A DNA stretch of 37,468 nt from UBA1422 sp041859095 (GCA_041859095.1 JBHEKY010000004.1:1-37468), one strand, 5' to 3'. Positions 22,783-31,500 are shown, counted from the first letter of the stretch. Notes: generated by a model from the letters alone, not told the origin. A program made the numbers and translations.

Positions 22783-25056
22783 CTACTTAAAACGCTTCAA
22801 CCTTAAGGCATTCAGCAAAACGGAAATGGATGAAAACGACATTGCGGCAGCGGCAATCATGGGGTTCAGCGTGGGTCCGCCAAAGGCGTATAGAACGCCG
22901 GCAGCGATGGGGATGCCTGCCACGTTATAGGCAAAGGCCCAAAACAGGTTTTGCTTAATGTTGCGGATGGTGGCAGCCGAAAGCCGGATGGCGGTTGGTA
23001 CTGAAGTCAATTCGCTGTGCATCAGGACGATGTCAGCTGTTTCCAGAGCAACGTCGGTGCCGCTTCCGATGGCAATGCCAAGGTCCGCCTGGGCAAGGGC
23101 AGGCGCATCATTAATGCCATCCCCTACCATAGCGACCACTTTGCCTTCCGCTTGAAGACGTTTCACTTCTTTTGCTTTATCCTCTGGCAGGACTTCCGCC
23201 AGCACCCGGTCAATCCCGGCTGTATTAGCGATGGCCTGGGCTGTGAGGGGGTTGTCACCTGTCATCATAACCACTTCCAGTCCCAAGGCTTTCAGCGCTT
23301 TGACGGCTTCCTGGCTAGAGGGCTTGATTACATCGGACACTGCGATGATGCCGGCAGGCTTTCCGCCTTTGGCAATATACATGGGTGTCTTGCCCTGCTT
23401 GGCTAGCAGTTCCAACTGATCTTTGTTATCAGAAAAGTCTTCCGGCTTAAGTCCCGACTCCATCATGAATCGGGCATTTCCAGCCAGCCAAATCACGTCT
23501 TCTATTTTACCGCGAATTCCTTTCCCTGGAATGGCTTCAAATTCTTCCACTGAAATCAGCGGTAGTTTCGCTTCTTCTGCAGCGCGGACGATGGCTTCGC
23601 CGAGAGGGTGTTCGCTGGCCGCTTCAATAGACGCAGCCATTTGAAGCATAGAATTTGCATCCACATAGAAACCTGTTGCGTTGTTTCCTTCCTCTTGATG
23701 CAGCGCCAGCACATCGGTCACCTGAGGTTTCCCCACGGTCAGGGTACCGGTTTTGTCCAGAACCACCGTTTGTACTTTGTGGGCAATCTCCAGGGCTTCT
23801 CCCCCTTTGATAAGTATACCAAGTTCAGCCCCTTTGCCGGTACCCACCATGATGGCGGTTGGCGTAGCCAGACCCAGCGCGCAGGGACAGGCGATGACCA
23901 GCACAGAGATAAATGCACGCAAGGCCCAGACAAATTCGCCGTTAATCAGCATCCATACAAGGAAGGTCACCACAGCGATGCCAAAGACGCTCGGCACAAA
24001 TATGCCGGACACGGTATCCGCCAGCCTGGCGATTGGAGCTTTGGATCCCTGGGCATCTTCCACCAATTGTATGATATGAGCAAGGGCCGTATCTGCTCCA
24101 ACTTTTTCGGCTTCAAACCGAAAGGTTCCGTTTTTGTTGATGCACCCGGCAACAACTGGGGACCCCGGCAATTTTTCCACTGGAATGCTTTCTCCTGTGA
24201 GCATAGATTCGTCCACGGTGCTGAGACCTTCTTGGACTGTGCCATCCACCGGGATCTTATCTCCCGGGCGGATGAGTACAATGTCACCCACCAGGACTTC
24301 TTCTACCGGCACTACTACTTCCACGCCGTCCCGCAGGATGCTGGCGGTTTTTGGGGTCAAGCCCATGAGTTTGCGGATGGCTTCTCCTGTTCGCCCTTTG
24401 GTGATGGCCTCCAGGGTTTTACCAAGTAATATTAAGGTGATAATGACACCTGCGGTTTCATAATATAGCTGTTGCGCAAAGCTTTCGTTTCCGGCGAGAA
24501 CCTGCCAGGTGCCAAATAAACTGAACAGAACAGCAGCTGATGTACCTATGGCAATCAGGCTATCCATGTTAGGAGACCTGCTCCAGATGGCTTTGAATCC
24601 CACCCAATAAAACCGGTATCCTGCGCCGATGACCGGCAAAATGAGAAAGGTCTGCAACAAGGCATAGTTCACCGGGTTTTCCATGGGGTGAATAGTCATG
24701 GGCAGGGGCAAGCTTAAACCCGGCAGCATGTGTGCCATGGCTATATACAAAAGCGGAACAGAAAATACTGCGGATATTAAAAGTTTTAGTTTCATCATCC
24801 GGATTTCCCGCAGCTTAGCAATTCTGTCTTTGTCGGCAGTCCGGTCCTTTTTTTCGATATAGTCATAACCCAGCTTCCACACGTTGGTCTTGATGGCAGC
24901 TAGAGTTTCCGATGTTCCATCGTAATCAAAAGTCAGCATCTCTGTGGTGAGGTTCACAGATGCCATGGTGACGCCTTGCAATTTCCCGGTGGTTTTTTCT
25001 ATCCGGGTGGAGCAGGCGGCGCAAGTCATGCCGGTGATTTTTAGCTGGTCTCTCAT
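22783..25056 (-). CDS. copA: Copper-exporting P1B-type ATPase CopA
   Basis: A 757-residue membrane pump that exports monovalent copper. One N-terminal heavy-metal domain carries MTCAACS (Cys12 and Cys15). Eight membrane segments are predicted. The metal-binding CPC is at 390-392 (IACPCALGLATPTA), the phosphorylated Asp434 in DKTGTLT, HP in SEHPLGEA and GDGINDAP for ATP binding. Copper-type signatures in the last two membrane helices, YN in FAYNVAGIP and MSFSS, are both present, which supports copper over zinc. AAAGG precedes the ATG, 21 bases after cadA. It is in an operon with an ArsR/SmtB-type regulator rather than a copper regulator such as CsoR or CopY. Confidence 0.95.
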   Translation of the reverse strand: MRDQLKITGMTCAACSTRIEKTTGKLQGVTMASVNLTTEMLTFDYDGTSETLAAIKTNVWKLGYDYIEKKDRTADKDRIAKLREIRMMKLKLLISAVFSVPLLYIAMAHMLPGLSLPLPMTIHPMENPVNYALLQTFLILPVIGAGYRFYWVGFKAIWSRSPNMDSLIAIGTSAAVLFSLFGTWQVLAGNESFAQQLYYETAGVIITLILLGKTLEAITKGRTGEAIRKLMGLTPKTASILRDGVEVVVPVEEVLVGDIVLIRPGDKIPVDGTVQEGLSTVDESMLTGESIPVEKLPGSPVVAGCINKNGTFRFEAEKVGADTALAHIIQLVEDAQGSKAPIARLADTVSGIFVPSVFGIAVVTFLVWMLINGEFVWALRAFISVLVIACPCALGLATPTAIMVGTGKGAELGILIKGGEALEIAHKVQTVVLDKTGTLTVGKPQVTDVLALHQEEGNNATGFYVDANSMLQMAASIEAASEHPLGEAIVRAAEEAKLPLISVEEFEAIPGKGIRGKIEDVIWLAGNARFMMESGLKPEDFSDNKDQLELLAKQGKTPMYIAKGGKPAGIIAVSDVIKPSSQEAVKALKALGLEVVMMTGDNPLTAQAIANTAGIDRVLAEVLPEDKAKEVKRLQAEGKVVAMVGDGINDAPALAQADLGIAIGSGTDVALETADIVLMHSELTSVPTAIRLSAATIRNIKQNLFWAFAYNVAGIPIAAGVLYAFGGPTLNPMIAAAAMSFSSISVLLNALRLKRFK

Positions 25057-25077
25057 TATCTTTGCCTTTCTGATCTT

Positions 25078-27057
25078 CTATTCTTTGCTCTTCACTGTCA
25101 AGGCTCTGACTGCGTTGAGAATGGCCAGCAGGGCCACGCCTACATCCGCAAAGATGGCAAACCAAATGGTGGTAATGCCCAAAAATGCCAGCACCATTAT
25201 CAGGGTTTTGACGCCCAGCGCAAAGAAAATGTTTTGTGTGACAATGGTTCGGGTTTTGGCTGCTACCTTGAGCGCCAGGTTGATGGACTCCAAGTTATCA
25301 TTCATAATGACCACATCCGCCGCTTCGATTGCTGCATCGGCACCCACATCTCCCATAGCAATTCCAATGTCGGCACGGGCTAAAACAGGTGCATCGTTGA
25401 TACCATCACCCACGAAGACGACTTTTCCTTTTCCCGTTGCGGATGCGAGAATTTTTTCAAATTCTTCCACCTTGTCCTGGGGAAGCAGTTCTGCTCGAAC
25501 TTCATCAATGCCTAATTCCGCTGCCACTTCTTCCGCGATGGCTCGGTTGTCACCGGTAAGCATAATCAGACGTTTGATTCCTCGTTTTTTGAGCTTCTTG
25601 AGTGCCTCAATCGCACCGTCTTTGATCTGGTCTGAGATTAAAAGATATCCCAAATACTGATTGCCATTGGCAATGTATACCGTGGTATCGGCAAACTCCG
25701 GTAAATCCGTAATCCCTATGGTTTCCATAAGTCTTCGGTTTCCGGCGAAAAGCAACCCTCCCTTTGTCTGGGCGGTGATGCCGAACCCGGCTTTTTCTTG
25801 GATTTCCCGCGGGGCTTCCACGGGCTGGCCGTATGTCATCATGATGGACCGGGCGATGGGATGGGTGGAAAGGGCTTCCGCTGTAGCCGCCAAGCGCAAT
25901 AACTCTTCTTCGGTAATCCCGACTTCCGGCCGTATGGATGTCACTTGGAAAACCCCTTCTGTCAGGGTGCCGGTTTTATCAAAAACAATGGTATTCACAT
26001 CGTTTAAGGCTTCTAGATAATTGCCACCTTTGACCAGGATACCGTTTCGAGCCGCACCGCCGATGCCTCCAAAGAATCCCACCGGAATAGAGATCACTAA
26101 GGCGCAAGGGCAGGAGATGATTAGAAAGCTGATTCCTTTGTATACCCACTCATCAAAGGTTCCAAAACCCAGAAGGGGCGGAAGAATGCTGACCAACAGG
26201 GCAATCCCAACCACAATGGGTGTGTATATTTTCGCAAACTTCGTAATAAACTGCTCACTTTTGGCTTTTTTGCTGCTGGCGGTTTCCACTAGTTCCAGAA
26301 TTTTGGAGACAGTGGAGTCTTCATAAGCCTTCATAACGCCGATTTCCAGCAGTCCGTCTTGGTTGACAGCGCCGGATAAAACCATGCTGTTTTCCATAAC
26401 TCTTCGGGGGACTGACTCGCCGGTCAGCGCCCGGGTATCCACAAAGGATTCGCCATGAAGAACCTTGCCGTCCAGGGGAATTTTTTCACCGGGACGCACC
26501 ACGATGATTTGCCCCACCAAGACTTCCTGAGGAGAAACCTTTCTGATATGATCGCCGTCTTTTAGGTTGGCATAATCCGGACGGATGTCCATGAGTTCCG
26601 CGATATTGCTGCGGGATTTGGTGACAGCCATTTCTTCCAGCACTTCGCCAACGCCATAAAATATCATGACGGCAATGGCTTCAGGCATATCCCCCATGAC
26701 AAACGCCGCCAGGGAAGCCAGCGACATCAGGAAGTTTTCATCAAAAACTTGTCCTTTTAAAATATTCCTGCCTGCAAAAAGCAAGACTTCATAGCCTGCC
26801 AGCAAATATGCCACGCCCAGCCCGATAATCCGGATCGTTTCTGGAAAAGCGCCAAAGGCAAAAATCAGGGTTATTATAAATGAAATCACCAGTCTGATGA
26901 TAAAGGGCTTCAGACTTTCCGGTTGCGCGTGGGCGTGACCCAGCTCGCAGGTGCATCCGGGGGTTCCTTCACAACCGCAATCGTCTGCCTGCTCTGCATG
27001 GCTTATCAGTGTTTCTGCATTCTTTAACGCCATCGTTTTTTTCTTCTCGTTTGTCAT
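25078..27057 (-). CDS. cadA: Zinc/cadmium/lead P1B-type ATPase CadA
   Basis: A 659-residue divalent metal exporter. The CPC is at 316-318 (SCPCALVISIPVGFF), the phosphorylated Asp360 in DKTGTLT, HP in STHPIARS and GDGINDAPVLARAD for ATP binding. The Asp in the last-helix motif FADVGVALLAILNA is the zinc-type ligand. Instead of a heavy-metal domain the N-terminus has a short Cys/His-rich tail, CGCEGTPGCTCELGHAHA at about 27-44. The ATG at 27057 overlaps the stop of the upstream regulator (ATGA) and has GAGGAG 8 bases before it; a GTG at 27066 is less likely. Followed by copA. Confidence 0.93.
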   Translation of the reverse strand: MTNEKKKTMALKNAETLISHAEQADDCGCEGTPGCTCELGHAHAQPESLKPFIIRLVISFIITLIFAFGAFPETIRIIGLGVAYLLAGYEVLLFAGRNILKGQVFDENFLMSLASLAAFVMGDMPEAIAVMIFYGVGEVLEEMAVTKSRSNIAELMDIRPDYANLKDGDHIRKVSPQEVLVGQIIVVRPGEKIPLDGKVLHGESFVDTRALTGESVPRRVMENSMVLSGAVNQDGLLEIGVMKAYEDSTVSKILELVETASSKKAKSEQFITKFAKIYTPIVVGIALLVSILPPLLGFGTFDEWVYKGISFLIISCPCALVISIPVGFFGGIGGAARNGILVKGGNYLEALNDVNTIVFDKTGTLTEGVFQVTSIRPEVGITEEELLRLAATAEALSTHPIARSIMMTYGQPVEAPREIQEKAGFGITAQTKGGLLFAGNRRLMETIGITDLPEFADTTVYIANGNQYLGYLLISDQIKDGAIEALKKLKKRGIKRLIMLTGDNRAIAEEVAAELGIDEVRAELLPQDKVEEFEKILASATGKGKVVFVGDGINDAPVLARADIGIAMGDVGADAAIEAADVVIMNDNLESINLALKVAAKTRTIVTQNIFFALGVKTLIMVLAFLGITTIWFAIFADVGVALLAILNAVRALTVKSKE

Positions 27058-27380
27058 TCTGCACACTCCTCACAATGATCGCCTTTGACATGTTCGATGC
27101 CACTTTCTAATATCTTGACAATGTGATCATCATCCAGACTATAGTAGACATTAAGACCATCTTTCCGGCTTTTGACAATTCGGCATTGTTTCAGATCTTT
27201 GAGCTGGTGGCTGGTGGCGGACTGGGTCAACCCTGCAACCTCGCACAACTCAGTGACACCACATTCTCCTTTGCTGAGACGAATTAATATCTTCAGCCTT
27301 GGCGCGCTGCCAAAGAGCTTATAGATTTCTTCTAGTCTTAAAATGTCATCTTCCTCTACTATTAGGTTTTTGTACTGCAT
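27054..27380 (-). CDS. ArsR/SmtB-family metal-sensing repressor
   Basis: A 108-residue winged-helix repressor. The DNA-recognition region is CGVTELCEVAGLTQSATSHQLKDLKQC, with wing RKDGLNVYYSL. The C-terminal helix has D-x-H-x10-H (DDHIVKILESGIEH) followed by further His, Cys and Glu, which matches the alpha-5 metal site of SmtB, CzrA and the second site of CadC; zinc or cadmium would release it from DNA. An ELCE motif in the recognition region contributes a Cys close to the alpha-3 position but a full alpha-3N site is not seen. The ATG at 27380 (AAGGAG upstream) is chosen over 27431, which lies in the operator. First gene of the efflux operon. Confidence 0.9.
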   Translation of the reverse strand: MQYKNLIVEEDDILRLEEIYKLFGSAPRLKILIRLSKGECGVTELCEVAGLTQSATSHQLKDLKQCRIVKSRKDGLNVYYSLDDDHIVKILESGIEHVKGDHCEECAE

Positions 27381-27429
27381 GGAATCTCCTTTGTATGGTT
27401 TATATGTTGGAATCTTCTTTAAGTTGAGC

Positions 27430-27449
27430 ACATGAGCAATTGTTCATGT
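27430..27449. promoter_or_regulatory. ArsR/SmtB-type operator
   Basis: A 20-bp palindrome with one mismatch: ACATGAGCAA (27430-27439) and TTGTTCATGT (27440-27449). It fits the TGAACA-nn-TGTTCA type site known for SmtB, ZiaR and CadC. It lies at or just downstream of the promoter of the metal-efflux operon. Confidence 0.85.
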
Positions 27450-27490
27450 ATTATATTCGAATATTACCACAATGGGTGGGTGATTGTCAA
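27450..27490 (-). promoter_or_regulatory. Promoter of the metal-efflux operon
   Basis: On the minus strand, perfect TTGACA (27490-27485) with TAATAT (27466-27461) at an 18-base spacing is one reading. A perfect TATAAT (27455-27450) touching the operator, but with no -35 at proper distance, is the other. Both place the operator where it would block transcription. Confidence 0.65.
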
Positions 27491-27519
27491 CCTTATTCCT
27501 TGCTTTCTATGCTGGTAAC

Positions 27520-27548
27520 TTGACGATTCCTCCATAATCTTTTACACT
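27520..27548 (+). promoter_or_regulatory. Promoter of birA
   Basis: TTGACG (27520-27525), a 17-base spacer and TACACT (27543-27548), followed by a leader of about 30 bases. No biotin operator palindrome is seen. Confidence 0.55.
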
Positions 27549-27585
27549 GAAAGTACAAAACTCTAGCAGTCTGAAGGGAGTCGCC

Positions 27586-28569
27586 ATGTCGACTAAGAAT
27601 CATATTTTTCGCTTGTTGATGGAGCATCGCGGAACTTCCGTTTCGGGACAGGCCATCGGGGCCGCCCTGGGGATTTCTCGCGCTGCCGTTTGGAAGGGCA
27701 TCAGTGCCCTCCGGAAGGAAGGTTATCCCATCGAAGCCATCACCAACAAAGGCTATTGTCTGTCTGGCACAGAAGACTATCTCTCCTCGGAAGAAATCTT
27801 AGCAATGCTATCTCCCGCAAATCCACCCTTGGAAATCCGGGTTTTTGATTCTCTGGAATCCACCAACAAAACTGCCAAGGAAGTTGCGTTGACGGAGCCC
27901 AATCATGACATCGTCATCCTTGCCAATGAGCAAACCGCAGGTCGGGGTAGGCTTGGCAGAAGCTTTTATTCTCCCAAGAATGCCGGTCTATATTTGAGTA
28001 TTTTGTTCCGGCCGTCCTTTGCCATGGGACACTCCATCCTAATTACCACTGCCGCCGCCGTAGCCGTGGTCCGCGCCATCGAAAAGCTCAGCCCTGTAGA
28101 ACTCTCCATCAAATGGGTCAATGATATCTATTATAACGAAAAGAAAATCTGCGGCATCCTGACGGAAGCCATCTCCGATTTTGAAACCGGTCGCATCGGG
28201 TATGTGGTTCTGGGCATTGGGGTCAACTGCTACGATGTGTCCTATCCGGAAGAACTTTCCACGATAGCCGGAAATCTCGGCGGCGGTTTTTCTCGCAATC
28301 AGTTGGCTGCTGAAATCGTCAATCAATGGTACATCGTATTACCGGAAATGGAAGACCGCACATTTCTGGAAACTTATCGCCAAAGATCCGCAGTACTGGA
28401 CAAAGAAATCCTAATTTGTCCTGTGGCTAACCGGGAGGAGGAGGGGATTTTGGCGCAGGCCATTTCCATCGACGATGATGGGGGACTGGTTGTCCAGTAT
28501 CTTGCGGGACCTAAGCTTGGTCAGACCGATACACTTTCCAGCGGGGAAGTTTCTATCCGCAAAGTGTAG
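27586..28569 (+). CDS. birA: Bifunctional biotin-protein ligase and repressor BirA
   Basis: A 327-residue enzyme that activates biotin to biotinyl-AMP and joins it to the biotin carboxyl carrier protein or other biotin enzymes. The N-terminal helix-turn-helix (about 1-62, VSGQAIGAALGISRAAVWKGISALRKEGY) makes it the class II, DNA-binding type. The catalytic domain has the GRGRLGRSFYSP biotin-AMP loop and the KWVNDIYYNEKKICGIL strand with the key Lys. The SH3-like C-terminal domain completes it. GAAGGGAG precedes the ATG. No biotin synthesis genes or carboxylase genes are in the window, so its regulatory targets lie elsewhere. Confidence 0.95.
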   Translation: MSTKNHIFRLLMEHRGTSVSGQAIGAALGISRAAVWKGISALRKEGYPIEAITNKGYCLSGTEDYLSSEEILAMLSPANPPLEIRVFDSLESTNKTAKEVALTEPNHDIVILANEQTAGRGRLGRSFYSPKNAGLYLSILFRPSFAMGHSILITTAAAVAVVRAIEKLSPVELSIKWVNDIYYNEKKICGILTEAISDFETGRIGYVVLGIGVNCYDVSYPEELSTIAGNLGGGFSRNQLAAEIVNQWYIVLPEMEDRTFLETYRQRSAVLDKEILICPVANREEEGILAQAISIDDDGGLVVQYLAGPKLGQTDTLSSGEVSIRKV

Positions 28570-28598
28570 TTGGCAATCCATAAAATATCTGTTACAAT
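28570..28598 (+). promoter_or_regulatory. Promoter of glyA
   Basis: TTGGCA (28570-28575), a 17-base spacer and TACAAT (28593-28598). It starts on the base after the birA stop codon. The expected start site near 28605 lies within a perfect palindrome. Confidence 0.7.
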
Positions 28599-28620
28599 AG
28601 GGGATAAAATATCCCCTATT
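28596..28620. promoter_or_regulatory. Perfect 11-bp inverted repeat over the glyA -10 and start site
   Basis: AATAGGGGATA (28596-28606) and TATCCCCTATT (28610-28620) around AAA. It can be read as an operator placed over the -10 box and start point of glyA, or as the terminator hairpin of birA; only three to four Ts follow, so the terminator reading is weaker. Confidence 0.65.
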
Positions 28621-28659
28621 TCATAGGGCCCCGTTACTTCCAAACAAAGGAGATTTAAC

Positions 28660-29910
28660 ATGTATCCATTCAGTGAAATCCAAAAGACTGACCCGGAACT
28701 AGCCGGCATCATCCGCTGCGAAGCAGAGCGGCAAAACTCCCATCTCGAACTGATCGCATCCGAAAACTGGGTTAGCAAAGCCGTTATGGCAGCCAACGGA
28801 AGCGTTTTAACCAACAAATATGCTGAAGGATATAGCGGAAAAAGACATTACGGAGGTTGCGAATGCGTGGACCTTGCTGAAGACCTGGCCATCAAGCGTG
28901 CAAAGGAACTCTTCGGTTGTGAATATGCTAATGTCCAGCCCCACTCCGGCTCACAGGCAAATATGGCGGCATTTTTTGCCATGGTAAAGCCCGGGGACAC
29001 GGTTCTAGGAATGAATCTTGCCCATGGAGGGCATCTGACCCACGGAAGTCCGGCCAATATGTCCGGAGCCTATTTCAATATCATTGCCTATGGCGTAGAT
29101 GCGGAAGGGTTCATCGACTATGACAATCTCCGTGAACTTGCCCTGACCCACAAACCAAAGTTGATTGTGGCAGGTGCTAGCGCATATGGACGTACCATCG
29201 ATTTTAAGAAGTTCCGGGAGGTTGCTGACGAGGTTGGTGCCTACCTTATGGCGGACATTGCCCATATTGCCGGACTGGTTGCCACCGGACTCCATCCCAG
29301 TCCCATACCCTACGCCCACGTGACCACGACTACCACCCACAAAACCCTTCGCGGGCCAAGGGGCGGCATGATTCTTAGTAGTGAAGCTGTCGCGAAAGAA
29401 CTGAATCTGAATAAAGCTGTTTTCCCAGGAATTCAGGGTGGCCCATTGATGCACGTCATTGCCTCAAAAGCCGTTTGCCTCCATGAAGCCCTTCAACCGG
29501 AATTCAAGACTTACCAGCAAAACGTGGTAACCAATGCAGCCGCATTATGCAAAGGTCTGATGGATCGAGGTGTCAAGATTGTCTCCAATGGAACGGATAA
29601 TCATTTGATGTTGGTAGATCTGATTGGAACCGGAATCACCGGCAAGGAATTGGAGAGGCGCCTGGACGATGCCCACATCACCTGTAATAAGAATCCCATC
29701 CCCAATGATCCCGAAAACGTTTTTGTTACCAGCGGAATCCGACTCGGTTCCCCTGCCGTCACCACACGCGGTCTGAATGCTGCGGATATGGACATTATTG
29801 CGGAGGCAATCGTCCTGATGATTCAAGACGTAGCCAATCATGATCAAGTCGTCGCCATGGTCAAAGCACTGACTGACAAGTATCCCTTGGATGGCACCAT
29901 CACTTTCTAA
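28660..29910 (+). CDS. glyA: Serine hydroxymethyltransferase
   Basis: A 416-residue PLP enzyme that interconverts serine and glycine with transfer of a one-carbon unit to tetrahydrofolate. Lys228 in VTTTTTHKTLRGPRGG binds PLP. ELIASENWVSKAV, the YAEGYSGKRHYGG block and NVQPHSGSQANMA are family signatures, and MADIAHIAGL supplies the Asp that pairs with the cofactor ring. Full length, cytoplasmic. AAGGAG precedes the ATG. A single-gene unit, with its own promoter and a strong terminator. Confidence 0.98.
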   Translation: MYPFSEIQKTDPELAGIIRCEAERQNSHLELIASENWVSKAVMAANGSVLTNKYAEGYSGKRHYGGCECVDLAEDLAIKRAKELFGCEYANVQPHSGSQANMAAFFAMVKPGDTVLGMNLAHGGHLTHGSPANMSGAYFNIIAYGVDAEGFIDYDNLRELALTHKPKLIVAGASAYGRTIDFKKFREVADEVGAYLMADIAHIAGLVATGLHPSPIPYAHVTTTTTHKTLRGPRGGMILSSEAVAKELNLNKAVFPGIQGGPLMHVIASKAVCLHEALQPEFKTYQQNVVTNAAALCKGLMDRGVKIVSNGTDNHLMLVDLIGTGITGKELERRLDDAHITCNKNPIPNDPENVFVTSGIRLGSPAVTTRGLNAADMDIIAEAIVLMIQDVANHDQVVAMVKALTDKYPLDGTITF

Positions 29911-29958
29911 TTCTTCCTTTTACCATCCGCGCGGAATACTCCAACAAATAACTTGACG

Positions 29959-29991
29959 AAAGCCCACCTAGAATCTAGGCCGGGCTTTTTG
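29959..29991 (+). terminator. Terminator of glyA
   Basis: AAAGCCC (29959-29965) pairs with GGGCTTT (29982-29988), with an inner CTAGA and TCTAG stem, followed by Ts. Confidence 0.85.
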
Positions 29992-30017
29992 TTACGGTTT
30001 CTCATTTTTTATGCCAA

Positions 30018-30178
30018 TTAAAAAAACCCCTATAGATAGCAAAGGGGAGACCGATTTTCGTCAGTCTCCCTCTCACTATATAGGGGGTATCTTTATTGGG
30101 GATAGATACTATCAATGTTAGGTCGAAAAGTCATGCCTTTCGATATTTGTATTCTAACATGTTTCGATAATAATACAA
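30018..30178 (-). ncRNA. Candidate small RNA on the minus strand
   Basis: No gene is seen here. On the minus strand TTGTAT (30178-30173), 16 bases and TAGAAT (30156-30151) make a promoter, and about 128 bases later a long hairpin ends in seven Ts (30026-30020). The hairpin has an outer stem of TATAGGGG-type bases (30079-30088 with 30026-30034) and an inner stem GGGAGAC (30045-30051) with GTCTCCC (30064-30070). Two smaller hairpins lie earlier in the transcript: TCGAAAG with CTTTTCGA (about 30122-30143) and GTATCT with AGATAC (about 30087-30109). No known RNA family is recognised. It could instead be a plus-strand structured leader or a small mobile remnant. Confidence 0.4.
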
Positions 30179-30251
30179 TATATGTCTTTACTAAATTATC
30201 CCTAATGTTTTGTATATTTTACAACAGAACCAGAATTTCAACGAAATTCGA

Positions 30252-30281
30252 TTGTTTTCTTAGTCATTTTCATGATATACT
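30252..30281 (+). promoter_or_regulatory. Possible promoter of the second PucR-type gene
   Basis: TTGTTT (30252-30257), an 18-base spacer and TATACT (30276-30281), about 41 bases before the ATG. The -35 match is poor. Confidence 0.45.
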
Positions 30282-30322
30282 TCTAATATCAATAGAAATC
30301 TTCCCTATTTTGGAGGAGAAAC

Positions 30323-31492
30323 ATGTTAAATGTATTGGACGTTTTGTCTCTACCCTTATTTTCCGACTTTCGTCTGGTGACGAACAATAGCGGACTTTAC
30401 AATGAAATATCCGATGCCAAGTTATATGAAGACCTTGGTGAAAAGAGCATTCCGGATTTATACATAAAAGGGGTGTTTATTATTCTGTCCCCTTCTATTT
30501 TGCGAGAGCATCCAAAGAACAGCATGGAGATTATGCTGGCGCTTCTGGAAAGGCAGCCCGCAGCCATTTGCATCAAGGACGTGCGGTTTGACACCCTGCC
30601 GGCCGAACTAGTCGAACGGGCCAACGCACTTCATGTGCCCATTTTTTTCTTTTCCGACACGTTTCTCGATGAAATTCTTTATACCATCAAAAACGCCCTG
30701 ACACCCCATGAGATTAACACCCTTAACGTCAGCCGAATGGCCAAAATATTATACGAACCCATGAATGAAAACCAAATTGAGTACTTAGCCAGGGAAATCA
30801 ATCCCTTGTTTTACAAAAATGTTATTTGTGCGTTCTGCATTCCCAAAGATCAGGACAACATCCCGAGCGAAACCACTTTGCTGTTTGAGCAATACCTACA
30901 CACCTCCCATGCGAACCAGAAGCAAGGCAAGTATGCTTACTCCCTGCTGAAATGGCCCAGAGGGGTTGGCTTCCTCTATACCTCCGGTGCTCGGACAGAA
31001 GATATGAGAATCCGCCTTTTAGAAAAACTACAGCAATCCGGCATGGATTTGTCCAGAGTATCCATTGGAATTAGCAACCCCTATAGTGAACTTCGGAATT
31101 TGAAGAAAGCGTTTCGCGAAGCCTTACATGCAGGGATAGATGCCCTGATCAGCCAAGAAGAAGTCAAAGATTACGAGAAAGTCGGGCTTGTAGGATTTTT
31201 GGCCCCTTTCCGCGACGACGAGTGGACCGATATTTACTACAACAATCTCCATAGTCGCTTGTACAACTATGATAAAACCAATGAATCCAACTTAATGCAA
31301 ACTTTACTGGCCTATGTCCGAAACGGTGGCAACATCGCCAAAACCGCTGAAGCCACCTTCCAACACAGTAACACCATCCGTTACCGACTGGAGAAGATTA
31401 AAAGCGTCTTGGGTATCCAGGAGGCTCCCGATGCGGATGTACAACTATATCTGTTTGTGCGACTGCACGAAATAAAGAAGTTAATGATTTAG
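30323..31492 (+). CDS. PucR-family transcriptional regulator
   Basis: A 389-residue regulator of the same family and layout as the one at 20116: a PucR-type N-terminal domain (about 1-125, MLNVLDVLSLPLFSDFRLVT, AAICIKDVRF, VPIFFFSDTFLDEILYTI), a variable middle, and a C-terminal helix-turn-helix (GGNIAKTAEATFQHSNTIRYRLEKIKSVLGI). The middle part resembles the GGDEF-like domain of CdaR-type regulators (VSIGISNPYSELRNLKKAFREA) more clearly than the first copy does. GGAGGAG precedes the ATG. The EamA transporter starts 8 bases downstream, so the two are co-transcribed and the transporter is a probable target. The effector is unknown. Confidence 0.88.
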   Translation: MLNVLDVLSLPLFSDFRLVTNNSGLYNEISDAKLYEDLGEKSIPDLYIKGVFIILSPSILREHPKNSMEIMLALLERQPAAICIKDVRFDTLPAELVERANALHVPIFFFSDTFLDEILYTIKNALTPHEINTLNVSRMAKILYEPMNENQIEYLAREINPLFYKNVICAFCIPKDQDNIPSETTLLFEQYLHTSHANQKQGKYAYSLLKWPRGVGFLYTSGARTEDMRIRLLEKLQQSGMDLSRVSIGISNPYSELRNLKKAFREALHAGIDALISQEEVKDYEKVGLVGFLAPFRDDEWTDIYYNNLHSRLYNYDKTNESNLMQTLLAYVRNGGNIAKTAEATFQHSNTIRYRLEKIKSVLGIQEAPDADVQLYLFVRLHEIKKLMI

Positions 31493-31500
31493 GAGAAAAA

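Noticed and set aside
23608..24429. A 273-codon open frame on the plus strand opposite copA
   Set aside because: Low-complexity antisense frame with no domain, no ribosome site and no promoter; copA on the other strand is unmistakable.
24944..25660. A 238-codon open frame on the plus strand opposite cadA
   Set aside because: Ser/Ala-rich antisense shadow of cadA with no recognisable motifs.
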